This document shows positions 37,474 to 46,013 of a DNA stretch of 64,000 nt, piece after piece. This DNA comes from JAVBQG01 sp031549185 (lineage in GTDB: Bacteria > Synergistota > Synergistia > Synergistales > Synergistaceae): the NCBI GenBank assembly GCA_031549185.1, contig JAVBQG010000045.1:1-64000 (forward strand), written 5' to 3'. Under the pieces are notes generated by a model, which saw only the letters and a program-made list of their open reading frames with translations, was not told the DNA's origin and did no database searches. Position 1 is the stretch's first letter. Each line of letters opens with the position of its first letter. Made by a program: the position numbers and the translations under genes.

Positions 37474-37503
37474 TTGTTGTCGACAGATGAGATACAATAT
37501 ATG
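37474..37503 (+). promoter_or_regulatory. Candidate sigma-70 promoter of the island
   Basis: TTGTTG (37474-37479), an 18-nt spacer and TATATG (37498-37503), about 25 nt upstream of the ATPase start. Both boxes are imperfect, but the local A/T content stands out from the cobS end. Confidence 0.35.
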
Positions 37504-37527
37504 GCGATAGATTAGGGGAGATGGAGA

Positions 37528-40146
37528 ATGGATCTCAATTATTTTCCTCACGGCAGCCGCTGGGTGCGGGCCGATTTTCATCTGCATACGAACGCCGATG
37601 GTGTCCCTGGATTTTACGAGGGCAACGACAGTTGGTATTACTCCAGCTATATCGAAGCGCTCGAAAAACAGGGCATCGAAGTCGGTGTCATAACCAATCA
37701 CAATAAATTCGATCTCGACGAGTTTCAGGTCCTGCGCAAGACGGCTAAGAATAAAGGCATCTATCTTCTTCCAGGAGTGGAACTATCTGTGAATGATGGC
37801 AGCAATGGCATTCATGCGCTGATCGTTTTCAGCGAGAAATGGTTTTTGGGAGGGACAAACGATATCGAGAAATTTCTGGCCATAGCTTATGGTCCCAAGG
37901 CCTCGAGTGGGCGTTGTTCGCTTGGTTTGGACAATACACTGGAAGAATTGGAGAAATTTCGCAAGGATTTTTTTGTAGTGTTTGCGCATGTGGAAGATCG
38001 CAGCGGGTTGTGGGAAGAGTTGAGAGGCGGGCGAATCGAGGAGCTGGGGCAGAGCAAGTTGTTCAAAGAGCACGTCCTCGCTTTTCAAAAAGTCCGAACT
38101 GGTGACCGGCGCGATCAAATCCGAAAATGGCTGGATGGTTGGTATCCGGCTGAAGTGGAAGGCTCCGACCCCAAAAAACTCGATGAAATCGGTAAAGGCA
38201 AAACCTGTTGGCTGAAGATCGGAGATTATAATTTCGAGGCGGTCCGATATGCTCTGCGTGATCACAAGCACAGGGTTTCTCTTGAAGACGAGCGGCCTTG
38301 CCACGAACGCTCGTTCATTCAAAGTATCGCGTTTGAGGGTGGCATCCTGGATGGGGAGACGGTCAACCTGTCGCCGGAACTCAACACACTGATCGGAATT
38401 CGCGGTAGCGGCAAGTCTGCTATTCTGGAGACGATTCGCTATGCTCTCGATATTCCCTTTGGTAGCAAAGCGTCTGAGCTTGCTTATAAAAAAGACTTGA
38501 TCGATTATGCGATGGGAAGCGGAGGTAAGGCCACGCTTCGCGCCATAGACGAACGCGGACAGGAGTACGAGGTCAGGCGCATCAACAAGGAAGCACCGGA
38601 TGTGTATATTAACGGCACGCTTCGTCCGGGCATCTCTATCCGCGAGACGATTATCCGCAAACCGATTTATTTTGGACAAAAGGACCTCTCGTCAACTGGC
38701 GAAGGATTCGAAAAGGATCTGGTCGAAAAAGTAGTCGGTGAGAAAATGACACCCATTCGCCGCGAGATCGAAGATCAAAAAAAGAAGGCGGTCGAAATGA
38801 TCGTCCGCCTTAAAAAGCTCGCCGATGCGCGAGAGAAAAAGAAGGAATACGAGGCGCAAAAAAGCGACGCAGAGTATCGACTTAATTTCTACAGACAACA
38901 CGGCGTCGAGGAAAAATTGCAAAAGCAAGTCGGTTTCGATGCTGACTTTGCAAAATGCAGGAATGTAATTGATTTTGTCGATTCCTACCTGGATGAACTT
39001 CGTGCGTTCATTGACCAGCACGAGGACGACGTGAAAAACCAGCGCATCTATATGTCGGAACAAAACGCGGACTTTTTTGGTGATTTTTTTACGCGCTATG
39101 GAAAATTGATAGATTCGTTCGACCGTATTAAGGGTGAACTTGCAACAAGCGAAGCCGTTTTAGAAGAGCTCAGAGGCGAATCGGGAAAATTTTCTGGACT
39201 CCTGGAGAGCTTGAAAGAAAAATTCGCGGAGATCGAGCGAAAGCTTGCGGAAGAGCTGAAAGAGAGTGGCGCGCGGGCGATCGATCTCAATGAATTTCGG
39301 AATTACCGTCGGAAATTTGACGACGCCTCGCTGATGATCCAGACGCTCGACAAAGAGGAGACCGTGCGTGCGAATCTTGAAAACGAGCTGTTAGTCGAGC
39401 TTGCCATTTTGAGCGACCTATGGCATGGGGAGTACAATGCGATCAATGAAGAAATGAAAAAGGTCAATGAAAATCATTCTTCCCTCTCGATTGGCGTCGA
39501 ATACAAGGGCGACAGAGATGCTTTCGTCTCGTTCATGAAGGAGAGCTTCAAAGGTAGCCGAATAAAAGAGACGACTTTCAAGGATTTGTCCGATACGTTT
39601 CGAGACTTTATCGACATGTACAAAAGGAAGGACGAACTGAGAAGTGAACTGGGTGCGTCGGAGCATATATTTTTTCAATACTTTAATGAAAATATCACGT
39701 CACTGCTCACGTATCAAGTTCCCAACAAATTCCTGATAAAATATCGGGACAAGGAGTTGAAGCACCACTCCCTGGGGCAGCGCGCGTCCGCGCTTATTCT
39801 TTTCGTCCTCAGTCAGCGCGATAACGACGTCTTTATTATCGACCAGCCGGAGGACGATTTGGACAATCAGACGATCTACGAGGACGTAATCAAGCTGATC
39901 CGGGAGCTAAAACCCAAAGCGCAGTTCATCTTCGCGACGCACAATCCAAATTTTCCGGTGCTGGGGGATGCGGAACAGGTTATATCTTGCGCGTGTTTCG
40001 ACAACAAAGTTCAGATTTTGAGTCGCAGCATAGATTCCCCTGATATTCAGCAAAAGATCGTCGACATCATGGAGGGCGGAGAAGAGGCCTTCGAACGGCG
40101 CCAAGGGAGATACGACAAATGGAAACTGCAGAACTCCTCGAAATAA
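37528..40146 (+). CDS. TrlF-like protein: PHP nuclease domain fused to SMC-type ATPase
   Basis: 872 residues. The N-terminal PHP phosphoesterase domain shows FHLHT (18-20 His-x-His), VGVITNHN, LLPGVELSV, GIHALIVF and VVFAHVED, supplying the usual metal ligands. An ABC/SMC-type ATPase follows: Walker A GIRGSGKSA (290-298), long coiled coils (about 400-690), signature HSLGQRASA (about 747) and Walker B VFIIDQPEDD (768-777). The architecture matches TrlF-type AAA-like ATPases found in mobile and defence loci. Base composition is visibly AT-richer than the flanks. The stop region overlaps the next gene by 28 nt. Confidence 0.85.
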   Translation: MDLNYFPHGSRWVRADFHLHTNADGVPGFYEGNDSWYYSSYIEALEKQGIEVGVITNHNKFDLDEFQVLRKTAKNKGIYLLPGVELSVNDGSNGIHALIVFSEKWFLGGTNDIEKFLAIAYGPKASSGRCSLGLDNTLEELEKFRKDFFVVFAHVEDRSGLWEELRGGRIEELGQSKLFKEHVLAFQKVRTGDRRDQIRKWLDGWYPAEVEGSDPKKLDEIGKGKTCWLKIGDYNFEAVRYALRDHKHRVSLEDERPCHERSFIQSIAFEGGILDGETVNLSPELNTLIGIRGSGKSAILETIRYALDIPFGSKASELAYKKDLIDYAMGSGGKATLRAIDERGQEYEVRRINKEAPDVYINGTLRPGISIRETIIRKPIYFGQKDLSSTGEGFEKDLVEKVVGEKMTPIRREIEDQKKKAVEMIVRLKKLADAREKKKEYEAQKSDAEYRLNFYRQHGVEEKLQKQVGFDADFAKCRNVIDFVDSYLDELRAFIDQHEDDVKNQRIYMSEQNADFFGDFFTRYGKLIDSFDRIKGELATSEAVLEELRGESGKFSGLLESLKEKFAEIERKLAEELKESGARAIDLNEFRNYRRKFDDASLMIQTLDKEETVRANLENELLVELAILSDLWHGEYNAINEEMKKVNENHSSLSIGVEYKGDRDAFVSFMKESFKGSRIKETTFKDLSDTFRDFIDMYKRKDELRSELGASEHIFFQYFNENITSLLTYQVPNKFLIKYRDKELKHHSLGQRASALILFVLSQRDNDVFIIDQPEDDLDNQTIYEDVIKLIRELKPKAQFIFATHNPNFPVLGDAEQVISCACFDNKVQILSRSIDSPDIQQKIVDIMEGGEEAFERRQGRYDKWKLQNSSK

Positions 40147-41300
40147 TCGGTCGGGACGAGGATGGCCGGCATCAGTTTAAGGCCAACTTTACGAACGAGA
40201 TGGCCCTTGCACAGGAGATCGTCGCCTTCAGCAATTCCGGGGGCGGGACGATCTTTGTTGGTGTGAGCGACGACGGCACATTCGCCGGATTACAAAGAGA
40301 GGATATGCATCGCCTCAATGGGCTTGTGTCGAACGCGGCTTCGCAACAGGTCAGGCCGCCCATCAATCCGCAGACGGAAAACATCTCGACCCCGAATGGC
40401 TTGGTGATGAGAATTGCCGTCCCGGATGGTTTTAGTAAACCCTATATGGATAAAAACGGTGTTATCTGGGTTAAGAACGGTGCGGATAAACGTAAGGCCA
40501 CAGCGAGGGAGGAGATACAGCGACTCTATCAGCGAGCGGGCTTGCTCCATGGGGATGAGATCCCGGTGCTGGGAATGACGACGGCTGATGTTGACCTCGA
40601 TTACTTCAAGAAATTCTATGGGGAACGGTTCGGGGAGCCATTTGAAAAACAGGATCTGTCTCTGGCGGAAGTTCTGCGCAACATGAATCTGCTGATAGAC
40701 GACGTTCTGAATATCAGCGGCGCGTTGCTCTTTGCCCAAGATCCGAGTTTCAGGCTGCCGATCTTTATCGTCAAGGCCGTTGCCTTTCAGGGCAACGAGA
40801 TTTATGAGACAAACTACAGGGACAGCAAAGATATCACGGGGAAGCTGGAGGATGTCTTCAAGCAGAGCATGATTTTTATCTTGAACAACATTCACGCGGT
40901 GCAGGGAGATCAGAGCGTGAACAGTATAGGGCAGCCAGAAATACCGAGAATCGCGCTGGAGGAGATCATCGCCAATGCCCTCATTCATCGTGATTATTTT
41001 GTCTCCGCGCCCGTGCGGATTCTCGTTTTCGACGACCGGGTCGAGATTCTGAGTCCCGGGCATTTGCCGAATAATCTGACAATCGAAAACATCATGAGCG
41101 GGAATTCGAATATACGCAATCCGATTCTCGCCTCTTTTGCGACCAGGATATTGCCATATCGAGGTTTGGGTAGTGGTATCATTCGTGCACGAAAAGAATG
41201 GCCGGGTATTCTGTTTGAGGATAACCGAGAAGGAAACTTTTTTAAAGTTACTTTCTTGCGACAAGTAGCGGTAGAGTTCCCAGGAATTCTTAAAGGGTAA
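40119..41300 (+). CDS. AlbA_2 (Schlafen-like) DNA/RNA-binding protein
   Basis: 393 residues. The N-terminal AlbA_2 domain contains RHQFKANF, EIVAFSNSGGGTIFVGVSDD and VIWVKNGADKRKA. The C-terminal half has EEIIANALIHRDYF and an ILSPGHLPNNLT segment, typical of the RecG-related/HATPase_c_4 domain. The group is annotated as transcriptional regulators or helicase-related, but many members are defence-linked. ATG 40119 lies inside the ATPase gene with GGGAG upstream, so the two are coupled. It is AT-rich like its partner. Confidence 0.85.
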   Translation: METAELLEIIGRDEDGRHQFKANFTNEMALAQEIVAFSNSGGGTIFVGVSDDGTFAGLQREDMHRLNGLVSNAASQQVRPPINPQTENISTPNGLVMRIAVPDGFSKPYMDKNGVIWVKNGADKRKATAREEIQRLYQRAGLLHGDEIPVLGMTTADVDLDYFKKFYGERFGEPFEKQDLSLAEVLRNMNLLIDDVLNISGALLFAQDPSFRLPIFIVKAVAFQGNEIYETNYRDSKDITGKLEDVFKQSMIFILNNIHAVQGDQSVNSIGQPEIPRIALEEIIANALIHRDYFVSAPVRILVFDDRVEILSPGHLPNNLTIENIMSGNSNIRNPILASFATRILPYRGLGSGIIRARKEWPGILFEDNREGNFFKVTFLRQVAVEFPGILKG

Positions 41301-41310
41301 GGAGACCGAC

Positions 41311-42111
41311 GTGAGCGCGATCGACCAAGTGGACCTCCATCAGAAGATCATCGACGGGGAGCGGCCGTTCGAGGGCGAGGCGCTGAAGCAGCTGCGCGAT
41401 TACTACAGAATCGGCCTCACCTGGACCTCCAACGCCCTCGAGGGCAACACACTCACGGAGTCGGAGACGAAGATCATCCTGGAGGACGGCCTCACCGCCG
41501 GCGAGGGAAAACCGCTGCGGTACGTCTTCGAAGCTCTGGGTCACGGCAGGGCGTACGACTACATGTTCTCTCTTCTAAAAGCCCCCTCCTTCGGGGTGAA
41601 GGACATCCTCAAGATGCACAAACTTTTCTACGCCAACATCGACGCGACGAACGCCGGAAAATTGCGCAGGGTGAGTGTCTACGTCTCCGGCTCGGACTAC
41701 GTCTTCCCGCCGGCGAAGGACGTGTCTCATCTCATGGAGAAGCTGGGCGAGTGGATGGCGGAGGAAGCGCCCTCTCTCCACCCGGTTCGGTACGCGGCGT
41801 TGCTTCACCTCAAGCTCGTGACGATCCATCCGTTCGTCGACGGCAACGGGCGTACGGCGCGCCTCGCCATGAACGCGGCCTTGATCCGCAAGGGGTACAT
41901 GCTGGCGGTTGTCCCGCCGGTCTGCCGCGCCGAATACCTCGCCCTCCTGCGGCGGGCGCAGCAGCAGAAGGAGGACGAGCCCTTCGTCGAGTTCGTCGCG
42001 GAGAGGGTCCTGCAGACGCAACGGGAGATCATGCGGCTGCTACACCTGATGATGCCCGATTCAAAGGGAAGCTCGAAAGGGGAAGACGATAGATGCCACG
42101 GATCAAACTGA
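41311..42111 (+). CDS. Fic-family AMP-transferase
   Basis: 266 residues. The Fic active-site motif HPFVDGNGRTAR is at residues 173-184, with the catalytic His. An N-terminal inhibitory motif, S-x-x-x-E-G (Ser40 to Gly45), marks a class II, self-inhibited Fic. The product would AMPylate a protein hydroxyl when relieved. Composition returns to the GC-rich norm. It begins 10 nt after the AlbA_2 gene and overlaps the HAD hydrolase gene by 19 nt, so it could be transcribed with the island or belong to the core genome. Confidence 0.92.
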   Translation: MSAIDQVDLHQKIIDGERPFEGEALKQLRDYYRIGLTWTSNALEGNTLTESETKIILEDGLTAGEGKPLRYVFEALGHGRAYDYMFSLLKAPSFGVKDILKMHKLFYANIDATNAGKLRRVSVYVSGSDYVFPPAKDVSHLMEKLGEWMAEEAPSLHPVRYAALLHLKLVTIHPFVDGNGRTARLAMNAALIRKGYMLAVVPPVCRAEYLALLRRAQQQKEDEPFVEFVAERVLQTQREIMRLLHLMMPDSKGSSKGEDDRCHGSN

Positions 42112-42893
42112 TCGCAACCGATCTCGACGGGACGCTGCTGGACAGCGCGGGGAAGATTTCGGAACGCAACAAGGCGGCGCTGTTGGCGGCGAAGGAGCGC
42201 GGGGTGTACGTCACGATCTGCACCGGGCGCATGTTCAGCTCCACGAAGCGCTTCGCCGCGCAGCTGGGGATCGAGATTCCCGTGATTTGCTACAACGGCG
42301 CGATGGTGCGCAAACCGGACGGCGAGATGCTCTCGCACCTTCCGCTCGAGATGGGTCTTGCCCGGCGGCTGCTGGCGATCTTCAAGGAGCGCGACGTCTA
42401 CGTGCAGTCGTACGTCGACGACGTCCTCTACGTCCGCGACGAGGACGAGGAGGAGTTCCAGATGTACATGCGGCACTTCGGCGTCACGGGGCACGCGATC
42501 GGGAGCGAGCTTTACACGCCCGCCGTCGCGCCGACCAAGCTGCTCGCCGTCGGCGACACGGTCGATGGGGCCGAGACGATGATGTATGAACTGCAGGAGA
42601 AATTCGGCGCCGAGGTCTACGTCACGCGCTCGAACGCCGACTTCGTCGAGATGATGGACCCGCGCGCCGGCAAGGGCCGCGCCCTCGCGACGCTCGCGGA
42701 GAGCCTCGGCGTCTCGATGGACGAGGTGCTCGCCATCGGCGACGGGGAAAACGACGCCGAGATGATCGAGAGCGCCGGCTTCGGCCTCGCCATGGCGAAC
42801 GGGCGCAGGCGCCCGAAATCCGTGGCGAAGGAGATCGCCCCCTCGAACGACGAGGACGGCGTCGCCTGGGCCGTGGAGAAGTATGTGCTGTAG
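42093..42893 (+). CDS. Cof-type HAD hydrolase
   Basis: 266 residues of the HAD IIB subfamily. Motif I is IATDLDGTLLDS near residue 8. Motif III/IV appears as GRALATLAESLGVSMDEVLA then AIGDGENDAEMI. The family dephosphorylates sugar phosphates, nucleotides or flavin precursors; the substrate is unknown. GGGGAAG precedes the ATG inside the fic gene. Confidence 0.92.
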   Translation: MPRIKLIATDLDGTLLDSAGKISERNKAALLAAKERGVYVTICTGRMFSSTKRFAAQLGIEIPVICYNGAMVRKPDGEMLSHLPLEMGLARRLLAIFKERDVYVQSYVDDVLYVRDEDEEEFQMYMRHFGVTGHAIGSELYTPAVAPTKLLAVGDTVDGAETMMYELQEKFGAEVYVTRSNADFVEMMDPRAGKGRALATLAESLGVSMDEVLAIGDGENDAEMIESAGFGLAMANGRRRPKSVAKEIAPSNDEDGVAWAVEKYVL

Positions 42894-43102
42894 GGGCCTC
42901 CCCCTCGACGCGTTTTTCGCGCGTCGATCCCCCTCTGAAGAGGGGGGCGAGGATGCTTCTCGTTGCATTTTGTTTGCGGTTTGAAAATATTTTTGCGAAA
43001 TGGTTCCGCGTGGCAATCACAAAACCTGAAAAAATCAATATCCGCCTCGCCCCCCTCTTCAGAGGGGGATCGGCGTGCGAAGCGAGCCGAGGGGGAGTGC
43101 CC
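42893..43102. repeat. MITE-like element with about 59-nt imperfect inverted arms
   Basis: The arm at 42893-42952 and the arm at 43044-43102 are near-complete inverted copies; the inner 28 nt or so match perfectly (for example CCCCCCTCTTCAGAGGGGG). They enclose about 91 nt of A/T-rich DNA. It fills the whole gap between the convergent HAD and deoC genes, whose stops abut it. It could be a non-autonomous mobile element or an oversized bidirectional terminator. Confidence 0.75.
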
Positions 43103-43786
43103 CTAGCCCCTCTCCCTCATCTCTCCCAATATCGCAGCCGTCGAGCTGGTGCCGATTCTGTCGGCGCCGGCTCGTATCATTTCGAGGGCTTGGTCGAGCG
43201 TGCGGATGCCGCCGGAGGCCTTGACGCCGACGTTTTCGCCCACGCTACGACGCATGAGAGCGACGGCGCCCGCCGTCGCGCCGGATTTCGAAAAGCCGGT
43301 CGAGGTCTTCACGAAGGCGGCGCCCGCCGTCTCGCAGATCTTGCAGGCCGCGACGATCTCCTCGTTCGTCAGCAGGCAGATCTCGAGGATCACCTTGACG
43401 GGCGACTCGCCCGTCGCCTCCACGACGCCCGCGACGTCGCGGTGTACGGCGTCGTAGTCGCCGGAGCGGAGCGCGCCGACGTTCATCACCATGTCGATCT
43501 CCCGCGCTCCCAGCGCCGCGAGCGCCGCCGCCTCGGAGGCCTTCGTCTCCGGCAGCGCCGCGCCGTGCGGAAAGGCTAGCACGGAGGCGGGCGCCACGTC
43601 GCTGCCCGCGAGCTCCGCGACGGCCAGTTCCAGCCAGGCCGGCTGCACCATCATGACGCGGGCGCCGCAGTCGCGCGCGACCGCGCAGCCCGCCACGATC
43701 TCCGCGCGCGTCGTGCCGGGGCCGAGCACCGAGTGCTCCAGTTTTTTCGCCAGTTTCGCCGCCTCTGCGGAATTTGTCTGATTCAT
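43103..43786 (-). CDS. deoC: Deoxyribose-phosphate aldolase
   Basis: 227 residues. It cleaves 2-deoxyribose 5-phosphate to acetaldehyde and glyceraldehyde 3-phosphate. The Schiff-base Lys region is AFVKTSTGFSKSGAT, followed by VGVKASGGIRTLDQAL and a DRIGTSST end. ATG 43786 is chosen because AGGAGG lies 10 nt upstream; the longer TTG-started frame would include that site in its coding sequence. The acetaldehyde could in principle be handled by PduP-like enzymes (inference). Confidence 0.94.
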   Translation of the reverse strand: MNQTNSAEAAKLAKKLEHSVLGPGTTRAEIVAGCAVARDCGARVMMVQPAWLELAVAELAGSDVAPASVLAFPHGAALPETKASEAAALAALGAREIDMVMNVGALRSGDYDAVHRDVAGVVEATGESPVKVILEICLLTNEEIVAACKICETAGAAFVKTSTGFSKSGATAGAVALMRRSVGENVGVKASGGIRTLDQALEMIRAGADRIGTSSTAAILGEMRERG

Positions 43787-43887
43787 CGAGGATGCGCCTC
43801 CTGTTGTCAAAAATTCACTTTATGCCGTTATAATCTTACGAAGCAAGCCTACCGCAAACGACCTAAAAATGATAGATGGGAGAGTTG

Positions 43888-44409
43888 ATGTCCTTGATCG
43901 CGAGAAAATTTTTTGCCACCATGCTCCTTCTTCTTGTTGCGCTGCCCGCATATGCCGCTACGCTTCCGGCATCGCCGCCTTTTCCCGCGAGCGAGGACGT
44001 GCCGTCCGTGCATGTGTTGCCGACAGGGCAGGAGAAGATCAGGATCTGCGTCCTCTCCGTCTGCGAGGAGGACCCGGCGCTGGAGTCGGCGATCAAGCGC
44101 GCTGCGGAGGCGGCATTGCTCAAACTCAAAGGTGTGGCGGTCTCGGATATTCTGGAGGAGTCGAGCGTCCTTGTCTCGTTCGTCGCCTTCAAGGAGCGCG
44201 ACGAACACGGTATGCAGACTGGACGGATCGTCTACTCGTTCGCGTACGGCACGCCCGATCTGGACTACGCCGAGGGGGTTCTGATCGCCCTGCCGCGCTA
44301 TCTGAATCACGAACCCGTGCTCGCGACGCGGGAGACGCTGGAGAGAAAAATCGTGGCCAACATCGAAGAAGCCGATCGCGACTTTTTCAGATTTTTGCGC
44401 TTGCAGTAG
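43888..44409 (+). CDS. Exported protein of unknown function
   Basis: 173 residues from ATG 43888 (GGGAGAG upstream). A signal peptide (KFFATMLLLLVALPAYA) is followed by an alpha/beta body: IRICVLSVCEEDPALESAIK, then VLVSFVAFKERDEHG and IVYSFAYGTPDLDYAEGVLI. The periodic hydrophobic strands suggest a compact domain. I do not recognise the family. It is flanked by the divergent deoC and an Ldh2-type dehydrogenase. Confidence 0.7.
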   Translation: MSLIARKFFATMLLLLVALPAYAATLPASPPFPASEDVPSVHVLPTGQEKIRICVLSVCEEDPALESAIKRAAEAALLKLKGVAVSDILEESSVLVSFVAFKERDEHGMQTGRIVYSFAYGTPDLDYAEGVLIALPRYLNHEPVLATRETLERKIVANIEEADRDFFRFLRLQ

Positions 44410-44564
44410 ACGGCGGGCATGGGAGTGGACTTTTAACGCGATAAAGCGGCGACCGGGCCCCTGACCTCTTCAAAAGACTTCTTTTTGCAGATATGCTGCG
44501 TTCGGGATATCATGGTATTCTGATGCGGGGAGCAAACCGCTTATTTGCGAAAGGAGTTTTACCG

Positions 44565-45650
44565 ATGGAGCGCACGACGATCACGTACGAAAAACTTTAC
44601 GACTACATGGTGGGCATGTTGCAGGCGGGTCTTCGCTACCCGAGGGAGACGGCGGAGATCACCGCCAGGGTCTTGGTGGAGGCCGACGCGCGCGGACACG
44701 CCTCGCACGGCGTGGCCCGGATCAAGATGTACCACGACGAGATCAAAAACGGCCAGAACCACCCGGAGCACGCGCCGGAGATCGTGCACGAGACGCCCGT
44801 CTCGCTGGTGATCGACGGGCACGCCGCGCCCGGTTTCCCGGTCTCGGAGATGGCGATGAAGCGCACGATCGCGAAGGCGAAGGAGTCCGGCACCTGCATG
44901 ACCGTCGTGCGCGAGTCGTGTCACTTCGGCATGGCGGGCTACTGGGCCGAGTTGGCGGCGGACGAGGGTATGATCGGTTGGGCCGCGACGAACACGCTGC
45001 GCTCGGGCATCCCGCTCTTCGGCCGCGAACGGTTGCTGGGGACGAATCCGCTCTGCGTGGCCATTCCGGTCGGGCGTAAACCGCACTTCCTGCTCGACAT
45101 GGCGACCAGTACGGTCGCGTTCGGCAAGATCGAGGTCGCGGCGCGCCGCGGCGGCGTCATGCCGGAGGGCTGGGCGGTGGACGAGGAGGGGCACGACACG
45201 ACGGATGCCGTCTACATCGCCGAGAACAACCGCTTCGACAAGAGCCCCTACGGCGGACAGCTTTACCTCGGCGGGGCGACCGAGACCTTCGGCGGGCACA
45301 AGGGCTACGGCCTGGCGCTGCTGGTCGAGCTGATCACCGCCGGTTTCTCCATGGGCACCGCGACGTACGACACCTACAAGGACACCTGCGGCATCTGCCA
45401 CTACTTCCAGGCCTCGCGGATGGATCTCTTCGGCGACCCGAGGAAGGTCGAATCCCACATCGCCGGCATCGTCGACCGCATTCGCAACAGCTCGCCCGCC
45501 GAGGGGCAGTCGCGCGTCTACATCCACGGCGAGAAGGAGCACGAGAAGCGCGAGAAGGCGCTCGCCGAGGGAATCTGGCTCGATCCCGCGACGTGGAAGC
45601 GCCTCGACGACTACGCCGACCTCTTCGGCATCGCGCACATCGAGCCGTAA
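44565..45650 (+). CDS. Ldh2/malate-lactate dehydrogenase family oxidoreductase
   Basis: 361 residues of the NAD(P)-dependent Ldh2 family, which is unrelated to classical lactate dehydrogenase. Conserved segments: ADARGHASHGVARIKMY at the N-terminus, RESCHFGMAGYWAELAADEG with the catalytic His, LGTNPLCVAIPVGR and the Gly-rich GHKGYGLALLVELI. Substrates in the family include malate, sulfolactate and ureidoglycolate. A sulfolactate role would fit a comB gene at 53086, but this is speculative. AAAGGAG precedes the ATG. Confidence 0.9.
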   Translation: MERTTITYEKLYDYMVGMLQAGLRYPRETAEITARVLVEADARGHASHGVARIKMYHDEIKNGQNHPEHAPEIVHETPVSLVIDGHAAPGFPVSEMAMKRTIAKAKESGTCMTVVRESCHFGMAGYWAELAADEGMIGWAATNTLRSGIPLFGRERLLGTNPLCVAIPVGRKPHFLLDMATSTVAFGKIEVAARRGGVMPEGWAVDEEGHDTTDAVYIAENNRFDKSPYGGQLYLGGATETFGGHKGYGLALLVELITAGFSMGTATYDTYKDTCGICHYFQASRMDLFGDPRKVESHIAGIVDRIRNSSPAEGQSRVYIHGEKEHEKREKALAEGIWLDPATWKRLDDYADLFGIAHIEP

Positions 45651-45668
45651 TATTTGGCTGGCTTCACG

Positions 45669-45694
45669 CCACCCGCGTTGCGGGTGGTTTTTTT
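45669..45694 (+). terminator. Intrinsic terminator after the Ldh2-type gene
   Basis: CCACCCGC-GTT-GCGGGTGG followed by seven T. It lies 18 nt after the stop codon. Confidence 0.9.
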
Positions 45695-45781
45695 GTGCCG
45701 GCCTTGCGCGCCCCTTGGCAATCCGGTAAACTTACCGCGCAACTCTTTTCGATTCATGACCTCGGCGAAGGAGGTGGCAGG

Positions 45782-45814
45782 GTGACGACGATCGAATATA
45801 TCGCGAGCGGTTGA
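45782..45814 (+). CDS. Possible 10-codon leader peptide before yedE
   Basis: A very strong site GAAGGAGGTGG is followed by GTG and the short frame V-T-T-I-E-Y-I-A-S-G-stop. Such a strong ribosome site with so short a frame, about 200 nt upstream of yedE, suggests a leader peptide or a decayed gene start. There is no independent evidence of translation. Confidence 0.3.
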   Translation: MTTIEYIASG

Positions 45815-45840
45815 TCAGGAAGCGAGGCGCACGGCGTGCG

Positions 45841-45960
45841 TCCTGCCTGCCGGGAAAAACCGATTTATCGTTAGGAGCCTGAAGGGCAAAGGTCTGCGGT
45901 TCCTGCGTGCCAAATGGATTGCCGTTTGGGGCGATCCGATCGGTCTTTCTCCGGTCGTTC
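45841..45960 (+). promoter_or_regulatory. Leader of yedE carrying the shared 32-nt element
   Basis: The 32 nt at 45860-45891 (core GATTTATCGTTAGGAGCCTG) differ at only three positions from 56314-56345 in the leader of the TolC-MacAB operon. A preceding TGCCTGC is also shared. Downstream lies a small hairpin, CAAATGG/CCGTTTG (about 45911-45928). The remaining sequence to yedE at 46014 shows no gene. Possible functions are a structured RNA or a DNA repeat. Confidence 0.45.
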
Positions 45961-46013
45961 CTCTGCTGTACCTGTTTGATTTTTCGGACAATCGATAGGG
46001 AGGTCAATCTGTC

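Noticed and set aside
37528..41300. Prophage
   Set aside because: No integrase, structural or lysis genes accompany the two AT-rich genes; the flanks are ordinary chromosomal genes.
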